Positions 1 to 5,782 of a stretch of DNA of 8,681 bases are shown here, in pieces (positions within the stretch are counted from its first letter, which is position 1; each line of letters opens with the position of its first letter). The notes under the pieces are model-generated. The model ran no database searches, had not been told where the DNA came from, and saw only the letters and a program-made list of their open reading frames with translations. A program made the position numbers and the translations under genes. This stretch comes from JAGORM01 sp050255815 (GTDB lineage Bacteria; Patescibacteriota; Microgenomatia; Levybacterales; GWA1-39-11), in contig JBLMVJ010000030.1 in assembly GCA_050255815.1 (NCBI GenBank), positions 1-8,681 of the forward strand. Direction: 5' to 3'.

Positions 1-1265
1 TGGCTACTGCATCTTCACAAATATTTTACGGCTGGGGAAGTTCCTATGATTTTTCTACCACTCCTGCTGATGTGGACCCTATGGTTACTAACCATTCCGT
101 TTTACTGTCCGGGTTTTCACCCTGTGAAAGCTTCCATTACCAGGTTGTTTCAACTGATTCTGCCGGGTTTACCCTGGTGAGCAATGACAGTTCTTTTACT
201 ACTTCCGGATGTTCCGTGTTGGGTAGCATTACTGATATTTCAAACACAAATATTGCAAGTGCTTCCGGCGGTACGGTAAGCCTTTTAAACAACGGCTTAG
301 GAATCTCCCTGACAATTCCTGCGTCTGCTGCGTCAGCTGATGCAAATTTCCAGATAAAACAAATTGATAAAACAAGCGGTCTTTCTGCTGCGCCCGCTCC
401 GTCCGGCCTATCCCTGGTAAGCAATTACTTTTATGAATTGAAAGCTTTTGCGGATTGGTTAACCCCTATTTCAACCTTTTCAGCTGATTTAACCCTGGAC
501 CTTGCTTACGGTTCTGCAGACACTGCAGCGTATACAGAATCCAGTTTTGGCATGTATACCTGGGATGGAAATGTATGGTCTTTGCTCACTTGTACTTATA
601 ATACCTCACTGAAAAAGGTAAGTTGCCCTATTCCCCATTTTTCCGGATTTGCTCTGTTTGGCCAGGCCATTCCTGCCCAAAACAGTACGCCTTCCCAAAA
701 TACTACCACTTCCTGCGGTTCCACACCTAACGGAATACCTAACATATTTCAGGTTGACACCACTTCCTCTCAGGCCACCCTTTACTTTTCACCTGTTTCA
801 AGCAACCTTTCCTATTACTATATTTCCTATGGGTATGACCCTAATAATATGCTTTTTGGCGTCTCTTATAGCGCGTCGCCGTCCACAGGAGTCCAGTCAT
901 ATACCATAAATTACCTGAATCCGCTTACAAAATATTATTTCAAAGTAAGGGGTGGAGACGGATGCGTTCCGGGTGATTGGGGAAATACTTTTGGGGCAAC
1001 AACAAAAAGCCTGGTAAGCGCTTCAGCATCCGGCAGCGCTTCCCTGTCAAATAGTACAAGTAACCAGGCTTCCGGTGCTGCCTCCCAATCAGATTCCCAA
1101 ACTACCGGCCAGGCGCTGCGTTCCCAAATTGCAAGTACCGACAATGGGGCTACGGTAAGTGCCAGAGGCACTATTTCACCTACCGGAATCTTTGACGGGA
1201 CAGTAAAAATTGGACTGATGGGTGCTGTTCTTACGGCAGTTGGCCTTGCTCTTCTTGCGCTGTGA
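1..1265 (+). CDS. Surface protein with two fibronectin-III-like domains, Ser-rich stalk and C-terminal membrane anchor (5'-truncated)
   Basis: Partial gene: the frame is open from the left edge (first whole codon at 3) and ends at TGA 1263-1265, giving 420 visible residues. Residues 1-70 are the end of an Fn3-like beta domain (pattern L.GFSPCESFHYQVVSTDSAG, closing in SFTT). Residues 89-221 resemble a ZU5-type beta domain (GGTVSL, SLTIPASA, then the closing HFSGFALFG). Residues 241-334 form a second Fn3 domain (NIFQVDTTSSQATLYFSPV, YYFKVRGGDGC). Residues 337-393 are a Ser/Ala/Thr/Gln-rich linker, and 402-420 a hydrophobic helix that ends the protein. Such proteins are typically exported and membrane-held, with a role in adhesion or surface display; no enzyme motif is visible. 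A GTG at 72 lies inside the first Fn3 domain and is not the true start. The signal peptide must lie outside the window. The gene converges on the next gene with only 8 bp between them. The architecture is clear; the function is unknown. Confidence 0.85.
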   Translation, partial: ATASSQIFYGWGSSYDFSTTPADVDPMVTNHSVLLSGFSPCESFHYQVVSTDSAGFTLVSNDSSFTTSGCSVLGSITDISNTNIASASGGTVSLLNNGLGISLTIPASAASADANFQIKQIDKTSGLSAAPAPSGLSLVSNYFYELKAFADWLTPISTFSADLTLDLAYGSADTAAYTESSFGMYTWDGNVWSLLTCTYNTSLKKVSCPIPHFSGFALFGQAIPAQNSTPSQNTTTSCGSTPNGIPNIFQVDTTSSQATLYFSPVSSNLSYYYISYGYDPNNMLFGVSYSASPSTGVQSYTINYLNPLTKYYFKVRGGDGCVPGDWGNTFGATTKSLVSASASGSASLSNSTSNQASGAASQSDSQTTGQALRSQIASTDNGATVSARGTISPTGIFDGTVKIGLMGAVLTAVGLALLAL

Positions 1266-1273
1266 TCTGATGA

Positions 1274-1816
1274 TTAGAGATTAATTCTCAGGGAGTCTTC
1301 CAGGGATACCTGTGCATATTGCGCATTAATTTCTTCCATAAAATGGTTAACCCGGGTTGCCCAAGTAGGGGAAGCTGCATAAATCTTACCAATAGACCAT
1401 ACGTCAGTAGCTCTCCATTTAATCATGTAATCGTTTTTGAGAGACTTGTCAATGGTGTCTATACCGTCTTCCCAGTTTTTAAAGTATATAGTGCCGCTTC
1501 CCCAGCCATACGCATTAAACGTGCCTGATATAAGGGCTTTTCCAAATGTAGACTCTACCCCTGATATAGCAGGTAATAGCTTCCAGTCAATACCGTATTT
1601 ATCAGCGGTATCCACATATGTTTTTGCGTAATCCGCTAAAGGTGAGTTATATTTGCTTAAGACCACCTCAAGCGCGATTACACGGTTATCTTTCACCTTT
1701 TTTATGGGTGCTTCATGCGTAAGAGCCGCTGAGGATGCAGAAGTTTCTGCGTGTATGTGTTTGGGGAAGATGGCCGTAGCAAGTAGAAATACTACAGCCC
1801 AGGCAAAATGCCTCAT
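1274..1816 (-). CDS. Secreted lysozyme-fold peptidoglycan hydrolase (glucosaminidase/transglycosylase-like)
   Basis: 180 residues. Residues 1-23 form a signal peptide (hydrophobic WAVVFLLATAIF, probable cleavage after HIHA), so the enzyme acts outside the membrane. The catalytic region begins near KYNSPLADYAKTYVDTADKYG (55-75), followed by DWKLLPAISGVESTFGK. Glu88 in GVEST sits where lytic transglycosylases and goose-type lysozymes carry the catalytic acid. It continues with NAYGWGSGTIYFKNWEDGI and a closing SPTWATRVNHFMEEI. The likely role is cleavage of the glycan strand of peptidoglycan; exact bond specificity cannot be read from sequence. ATG 1814-1816 has no Shine-Dalgarno. The frame is open further upstream but offers no ATG, GTG or TTG near the probable transcription start, so this start is preferred. 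It is paralogous to the gene at 2021-2602 but has its own promoter and hairpin leader. The last ten or so residues (SLEDSLRINL) extend past the shared domain. Fold assignment is fairly sure; activity is inferred. Confidence 0.75.
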   Translation of the reverse strand: MRHFAWAVVFLLATAIFPKHIHAETSASSAALTHEAPIKKVKDNRVIALEVVLSKYNSPLADYAKTYVDTADKYGIDWKLLPAISGVESTFGKALISGTFNAYGWGSGTIYFKNWEDGIDTIDKSLKNDYMIKWRATDVWSIGKIYAASPTWATRVNHFMEEINAQYAQVSLEDSLRINL

Positions 1817-1872
1817 TAAAAAAATTGCCCATTTAACAGGCTTAGGATAGATCCTTCTACACTGTTCCGGGC

Positions 1873-1910
1873 AAAAAAAATCCTAAAGTAGTTTTGGGCT
1901 ACCTTAGGAT
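1873..1910 (-). terminator. Intrinsic terminator-like hairpin with U-tract in the 5' leader
   Basis: Read on -, a 12-base arm ATCCTAAGGTAG (1910-1899), a 7-base loop (1898-1892) and the arm CTACTTTAGGAT (1891-1880) form a perfect stem apart from one G-U wobble. A run of T continues from the final stem base to 1873. This is the classic shape of a Rho-independent terminator. It lies about 110 nt past the stop of the 2021-2602 gene and could end that transcript. The promoter at 1920-1948 lies between the two, however, so the hairpin is also the first thing transcribed from that promoter. It may therefore serve as an attenuator, a short-RNA terminator or a 5'-end stabiliser for the 1274-1816 mRNA. 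Confidence 0.8.
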
Positions 1911-1919
1911 CTAACAAGC

Positions 1920-1948
1920 ATTCTAACATAAAACTATCGGCTTGTCAA
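1920..1948 (-). promoter_or_regulatory. Sigma70-type promoter for the 1274-1816 hydrolase gene
   Basis: On the - strand, TTGACA (1948-1943) and TAGAAT (1925-1920) are separated by exactly 17 nt. The -35 is full consensus and the -10 matches at five of six bases, which makes this the best promoter in the window. Transcription should start around 1915-1911, immediately before the hairpin at 1910. That leaves a leader of about 97 nt to the ATG at 1816. Confidence 0.75.
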
Positions 1949-2020
1949 GTATTGGTACCGTGAAAAATTTGAGCCATTTTAAGCGTTATTTTCACTGCTG
2001 AGTTTTACTAAAGGATGAAT

Positions 2021-2602
2021 TCAGAGGGAAGATTGAATTTTGCCCATGAAGTAGTTGACGCCATTTGCCCAGGAGCCGGTATTCCCGGGGGTATAGCGGG
2101 TAACAATTTCAGTAGGTTCTTCCAGCCCTTGTTTTTCTTTGTAATCACGCGCAAGCGTCTTAGTAACTGTTTCTATTGCCTGGTCAAAGCTGCTAAAACG
2201 GGTTACTTTACCGCCATAGATGCCAAAACCCCAGCAGTTGTAAGAGTTTTTGGGCATCTTTTTGCAGAGGTTGCTCTCCTGCATGGCTATTGCCGGCAAC
2301 AACCGCCAGTCCAGGGAATATTTGTCAGCTGCATTTACCATCTGCTCAGCATAAGAAAAAAGTGGTGAATTATAACGCTTAAAAAATGCCTGCAGTACCT
2401 CTACTCTGGCTTCATTTTCTTTTACGGAGTAGTCAACTTCACGCAGCCCCGGAGTTACTGCCTGGTATTGGCTGGTGTCTTTTAGCACTGTTTCCTGTTT
2501 TGCTGAAGCTGATTTTAACTCAATAAGATAATAGGAGGCAAGAAGGATGATAACGCACGGCAGAAGGAGTATGTAGCTTGCAAGAAGTACAAACTTTCTC
2601 AT
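2021..2602 (-). CDS. Membrane-anchored or secreted lysozyme-fold peptidoglycan hydrolase, paralogue of the neighbouring gene
   Basis: 193 residues. The N-terminus (4-27) is a long hydrophobic helix behind MRK, then a polar spacer. An A-S-A at 32-34 could be a signal-peptidase site, but the helix length also suits a permanent anchor. LLPC at 13-16 is not a lipobox because Pro precedes the Cys. The catalytic domain begins at RYNSPLFSYAEQMVNAADKY (76-95) and continues DWRLLPAIAMQESNLCK. Glu109 in QES is the likely catalytic acid, equivalent to Glu88 of the neighbour. NCWGFGIYGGKVTRFSSFDQAI and GSWANGVNYFMGKI complete the fold. Cys113 and Cys123 bracket the active-site loop and could form a disulfide outside the cell; the paralogue lacks both. 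The expected role is peptidoglycan strand cleavage during growth or division. Start ATG 2600-2602 is preceded only by a weak AGG four bases away. Family confidence is good; substrate is inferred. Confidence 0.75.
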   Translation of the reverse strand: MRKFVLLASYILLLPCVIILLASYYLIELKSASAKQETVLKDTSQYQAVTPGLREVDYSVKENEARVEVLQAFFKRYNSPLFSYAEQMVNAADKYSLDWRLLPAIAMQESNLCKKMPKNSYNCWGFGIYGGKVTRFSSFDQAIETVTKTLARDYKEKQGLEEPTEIVTRYTPGNTGSWANGVNYFMGKIQSSL

Positions 2603-2609
2603 GTACCTA

Positions 2610-2638
2610 ATATTTACATAGTATCCTTTTTAAGTCAA
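2610..2638 (-). promoter_or_regulatory. Tentative promoter for the 2021-2602 gene
   Basis: On - a good -35 TTGACT (2638-2633) is followed after 17 nt by AAATAT (2615-2610), a poor -10 matching at three positions. If it is used, transcription would begin about 7 nt later, at or next to the ATG at 2602. A TATGAT (2647-2642) further upstream is a better -10 but lacks a -35. A promoter is expected here because a 150-bp gap separates this gene from the one upstream; the exact site is uncertain. Confidence 0.3.
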
Positions 2639-2691
2639 GAAATCATACTACAAACAACATTATCAAAATAAAGCACTTATTAAAGATATAA

Positions 2692-2742
2692 GAAAAGCTT
2701 GATAACCTGGGTAATTGGGATGGATGAATTGCCAAGCTTTTC
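2692..2742 (-). repeat. Perfect 10-bp inverted repeat downstream of the polytopic membrane protein gene
   Basis: GAAAAGCTTG at 2692-2701 and CAAGCTTTTC at 2733-2742 are exact reverse complements around a 31-nt loop. It begins 10 nt past the stop codon at 2753, the usual place for a terminator. The sequence after it on - (TTATATCTTTAA) is T-rich but not a clean T-run, and the loop is long, so terminator function is only possible. Each arm contains the self-palindrome AAGCTT. The rest of the 2603-2752 gap holds only the tentative promoter. Confidence 0.4.
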
Positions 2743-2752
2743 AAAACATAAT

Positions 2753-4534
2753 TTAATTCAGGTTAGTCTTATACAGCATGATTCCTTCAGCACTTACGCC
2801 TTTCAGCTGAAACATGGGACAGTCAATTACTAAAGAAGGAATGTACACATAGGAAAGATTATATAGCTTTACAAACCCTTGCTTTTCCTTACAGGAGAAA
2901 TTCCTAAACTGTTCCTGGTAATCCGGTATAGATCCGGATATGGTACCGCTTTTGATAGTAAGTGGAACATTATTTGTTGCTACGCTTATAACTGTCCCCT
3001 TCCAGGGAGAGCTTAGGAAGCGTGCGTTTTTTATTCCGGTAAATAACCTTAAATCTTCCGGATCAAGAAACCGGTTTGCCAAAGGCAAGTTATGGGCTAC
3101 CATAAATGGACTTTTCCCGGTAAAGTGCTTCCAGGCATCTGATCCGGTATAAAAAAGGAGCAAAGGGATAAAGAGAAAAAGAAATATGTATTGAAGATAC
3201 AAAAAATCCCAGTTGTTTTTAAAACCTTCAAATTTTTCGACTGTGTCAAAAATTTTTTTTAATCCAAAACCTGCAGCCAGCACCAGCAAAATAGAGGCAA
3301 CAATAACAATCCTTTCCAATTCAATAATAAAGCTATAGGAAGTAAATGAATAAAATGCCCAAAATAATAAGGAAATACCAACCATGGCAGCTAACGCCCT
3401 CTTTTCTTTATAAAGTGCCGGAAGCCCTACGGTTGCAAGCAGCAATATAGGTATGGGAATTGCAAAATAAATAGGGAATGTGAAGATAAAATCACTCCCT
3501 ACGTAAGAGTCATAGATAAACTTATGCATAATCAACTCAAAAATTTGGCCCGGCGTAAACCTGTCAAAAAGGAAAACTGAAGAAATTAATCCTCCTGAAA
3601 TAATTACGGTTAGCATATATAGGACAAAAATTTTCAAACTCTTCCCGTATGGTTTTTTATAGAGCTGAGAAACCATCATGACAATGATCAATAGAATAAG
3701 CGGGGTATAGAAAATAAGCGTTAAAAAAGAGGCCAGTAAAAACATTTTCTTTCTTTCTAAATAGTAAAAGGCTATAGACAAAAGTAAGAAAATAATCCCC
3801 AGGCTTAATGGGATAAGAGTCCACAACCCCGGGATTAAAGAGGTGTTAACAATATACAAAGCGCTGAGGCTGATGATGGCACTTTGCAGTTTTTTTACTT
3901 TGTTTATGGCTAAAAATAAGTACAGTAAGGTTATGATGAGCGTATTCATTACAATTGAAAGGATTACATAACCGGTTAAAGGATTTAGGTTCAGAATGAC
4001 AATAAATTCGGACAGCAGGGAATGAAAGGCAATTTCCAGATTGGTAAATGGCCCATGCCAGATAGGGTCTCGGACAGGAAGTGAATGGGTTGCAATGGCA
4101 TCTTTAATAAACGCAATAGAATACCATTCATCGGAGAAATAAGGATATGGATAGTTCAGTGGTCTTTTAGTTTCTGTTGATAAGTTAGTAGTAGTTGAAT
4201 AAAAGCCGGTGTAATGGTAGTGCACCATATACAGCGCTGTACCTGAAATTAAGACTACGTAAATTAAAAACAAATCAATCTTTTTTGCAAGCAGTTTTAA
4301 ATCCGGTCTGAATGGACGGAAAAAAAATAAACAGGCAAAGAAAACAAGAGTATTAAAGGACAGAATTACCTGGTATGTAAAAAGGTGTAACGCCTGGGTC
4401 GCAAGCGCAATGATTAATTGAAGGAAAAAAATAAAAAGAAGAATATAAAAAAACCCTACTTTTAGGTCTTTAAACTTTTTTAACGCCAAAAAAGGGGCAA
4501 GAAGTGCTACCAGCCCTAAAACGGTTAGTACCAT
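2753..4534 (-). CDS. Polytopic membrane protein, probable GT-C-type glycosyltransferase or related lipid-linked sugar enzyme
   Basis: 593 residues with roughly 11-13 hydrophobic helices up to about residue 464, then a soluble tail (465-593). After the fourth helix comes a long loop holding YFSDEWYSIAFIKDAI; the acidic pair Asp135-Glu136 lies in the first large non-cytoplasmic loop. GT-C enzymes (ArnT, PMT and Stt3 classes) carry a catalytic acidic motif in that place. The tail (LDPEDLRLFTGIKN, then LYNLSYVYIPSLVIDC) recalls the small beta-rich domain ending many GT-C proteins. Its Cys548 and Cys572 could pair outside the membrane. GT-C enzymes move sugar from a polyprenyl-phosphate donor to an outer-face acceptor, which would suit this glycan locus. 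Alternatives are an O-antigen ligase or polymerase-like protein, or an uncharacterised membrane family. It lies 65 bp downstream of the GT4 gene on the same strand but has its own likely promoter. Membrane topology is sure; the enzyme class is an inference. Confidence 0.6.
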   Translation of the reverse strand: MVLTVLGLVALLAPFLALKKFKDLKVGFFYILLFIFFLQLIIALATQALHLFTYQVILSFNTLVFFACLFFFRPFRPDLKLLAKKIDLFLIYVVLISGTALYMVHYHYTGFYSTTTNLSTETKRPLNYPYPYFSDEWYSIAFIKDAIATHSLPVRDPIWHGPFTNLEIAFHSLLSEFIVILNLNPLTGYVILSIVMNTLIITLLYLFLAINKVKKLQSAIISLSALYIVNTSLIPGLWTLIPLSLGIIFLLLSIAFYYLERKKMFLLASFLTLIFYTPLILLIIVMMVSQLYKKPYGKSLKIFVLYMLTVIISGGLISSVFLFDRFTPGQIFELIMHKFIYDSYVGSDFIFTFPIYFAIPIPILLLATVGLPALYKEKRALAAMVGISLLFWAFYSFTSYSFIIELERIVIVASILLVLAAGFGLKKIFDTVEKFEGFKNNWDFLYLQYIFLFLFIPLLLFYTGSDAWKHFTGKSPFMVAHNLPLANRFLDPEDLRLFTGIKNARFLSSPWKGTVISVATNNVPLTIKSGTISGSIPDYQEQFRNFSCKEKQGFVKLYNLSYVYIPSLVIDCPMFQLKGVSAEGIMLYKTNLN

Positions 4535-4541
4535 GTTTTAA

Positions 4542-4550
4542 AGTATAGCA
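4542..4550 (-). promoter_or_regulatory. Extended -10 promoter immediately upstream of the polytopic protein gene
   Basis: On - the sequence TGC-TATACT (4550-4542) is an extended -10 element with five of six bases matching TATAAT. No good -35 is seen 17 nt upstream, which is usual for extended -10 sites. Only 7 nt (TTAAAAC) separate the -10 from the ATG at 4534, so transcription should start at or next to the first coding base. No Shine-Dalgarno is present, which agrees with a leaderless mRNA. Confidence 0.55.
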
Positions 4551-4599
4551 CTCAAAGCGCCTGCTTAAATCATGGATGTTTTTTGGATAAATCCTTTGA

Positions 4600-5685
4600 C
4601 TAATTACACTTAATAAGTTCCTTTATTTTTGAAATGTAAATATCTTTATCAAACTTTTTCGCCTGATTAATACAGGCGTTTTTATATTGTTCAGGGTCTT
4701 TTCCTATCTTTTTAATGGCTGAAGCAAGCTTTTGTGCATTAATGTTTTCAATTAACATTCCTGTTTTACCATCAATAACTGTTTCGGTATAACCGCCTTC
4801 CTTAGGAGCAATAACCGGCTTGCCCGAAGCCATAGCTTCAACAGCAGTCATACCATAGTCTTCATCATGGGAAGTGGTTATAAAACCTTTGCAGTTGGCG
4901 TAGAGTTCAACTAATTCACTTGAGTCTACCCAGCTTATTACGGAAACATTTTTAGGCCTAACTCTTTTGATATAGGAAGCATAGCTCAGAAAATGTCTGG
5001 ACTGTTCAAAGCTGCCAACAATTACCAGTTTTTCTTCGGGCAGATTCCTGAATGCTTCCAGCTGCATATCTACTCTTTTGTGCGTTATGAGCCTATTAAC
5101 GGAAAGCCAGTAGTCTCCAACCTTGCCAAAATGATACTTTGAGGTATCAGTAGGCGGATAAATGACAAGCGAATCTTTATTTAAATATTTCTTTACCCTT
5201 TTTCTGACGTTTTGGGAAATGGAAACAATCTGACCAACACCTTGAACGTCATGACGGTTCAAAAAACGGTGGTATTTAACCCATAATGCAAAAATCCATC
5301 CTTTATGCCATGCAACAGTATTTTTGCGTGTATATTCATAGAGGTCCCAAATTTCCCTGATAGGAGAATATACATACCAAAGGTTTGGTTTATTTGATGC
5401 AGCTCCGGAAACTGCCCAGTCCCCTCCTATGATGTAGTAGTCATATTTCTTGCCAAGTTTAAGGTTTTTAAATCGCCAATATGCAAGTTCCTGCTTTTGG
5501 GGAGCATTTATGGGTATTTTGCCAATACTAAATATGTTATCAGTCCCAAATCCCATTTTTGCTATTTTTTTCTTATCAATATTCGTGGTGTAAATATCAG
5601 CGCCCAATTCTCTCGCCAGAATAAGGTCCACATACTCTGCTCCCCCAATGTTGTCCATAAAATTATGAAATATTGCTATTTTCAT
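4600..5685 (-). CDS. GT4-family glycosyltransferase (GT-B fold)
   Basis: 361 residues, a normal length for the family, with no membrane helix, so cytoplasmic or membrane-peripheral. The N-terminal Rossmann half starts MKIAIFHNFMDNIGGAEYV; the Gly-Gly-Ala-Glu at 14-17 is the glycine-rich acceptor-side loop. The C-terminal half carries SVNRLITHKRVD (195-206), the usual Arg/Lys phosphate-binding strand, and TSHDEDYGMTAVEAMASGKP with the retaining EX7E motif at Glu275 and Glu283. GGYTETVIDGKTGML (297-311) is the typical GT4 end of the donor site. It transfers a nucleotide-activated sugar with retention of configuration; donor and acceptor cannot be read. The context of exporter, deacetylase and GT2 suggests a surface glycan. 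The ATG at 5683-5685 lacks a Shine-Dalgarno and follows an AT-rich -10-like block by 5 nt. It is divergent from the deacetylase gene and may be co-transcribed with the membrane protein 65 bp downstream. Confidence 0.9.
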   Translation of the reverse strand: MKIAIFHNFMDNIGGAEYVDLILARELGADIYTTNIDKKKIAKMGFGTDNIFSIGKIPINAPQKQELAYWRFKNLKLGKKYDYYIIGGDWAVSGAASNKPNLWYVYSPIREIWDLYEYTRKNTVAWHKGWIFALWVKYHRFLNRHDVQGVGQIVSISQNVRKRVKKYLNKDSLVIYPPTDTSKYHFGKVGDYWLSVNRLITHKRVDMQLEAFRNLPEEKLVIVGSFEQSRHFLSYASYIKRVRPKNVSVISWVDSSELVELYANCKGFITTSHDEDYGMTAVEAMASGKPVIAPKEGGYTETVIDGKTGMLIENINAQKLASAIKKIGKDPEQYKNACINQAKKFDKDIYISKIKELIKCN

Positions 5686-5690
5686 CTTGG

Positions 5691-5776
5691 ATTAAATAGT
5701 TTAGCAACTTAACTGGTGATAATAAATAACATGTTCTGGCTGAATACCGGGTAGTATTTAAGCTATACTATTTAAT
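5691..5776. promoter_or_regulatory. Divergent promoter region with a 10-bp inverted repeat at both starts
   Basis: ATTAAATAGT (5691-5700) and ACTATTTAAT (5767-5776) are exact reverse complements, so each divergent gene reads ACTATTTAAT just before its ATG: 5 nt away for the GT4 gene and 6 nt for the deacetylase gene. TTTAAT inside it matches five of six bases of TATAAT. The repeat may be a pair of matching promoter -10s or a shared operator that co-regulates both genes. On + the overlapping TATACT at 5764-5769 is a second -10 candidate. No strong -35 is visible for either direction. Confidence 0.45.
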
Positions 5777-5782
5777 AGGGGC

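Noticed and set aside
13..16. Lipoprotein signal (residues 13-16, LLPC) in the 2021-2602 protein
   Set aside because: Proline directly before the cysteine does not fit a lipobox, and the hydrophobic stretch continues well past the Cys. Coordinates here are residue numbers.
72..74. GTG as start codon of the left-hand surface protein gene
   Set aside because: The frame is open to the left edge and the residues before GTG complete the first Fn3-like domain, so the gene begins outside the window.
1960..1995. GTGAAAA / TTTTCAC inverted repeat as terminator of the 2021-2602 gene
   Set aside because: Only 7 weak pairs with a 22-nt loop and no T-run after it; the hairpin at 1873-1910 is far stronger.
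2015..2368. Open frame on + opposite the hydrolase gene
   Set aside because: It is antisense to a recognised conserved domain and shows no domain of its own. Similar frames at 137-424, 935-1171, 1653-1850 and 7363-7629 were dropped for the same reason.
4585..4594. GGATAAATCC mini-hairpin between the GT4 and membrane protein genes
   Set aside because: Only four base pairs with a 2-nt loop and no T-run on the coding strand; likely chance.
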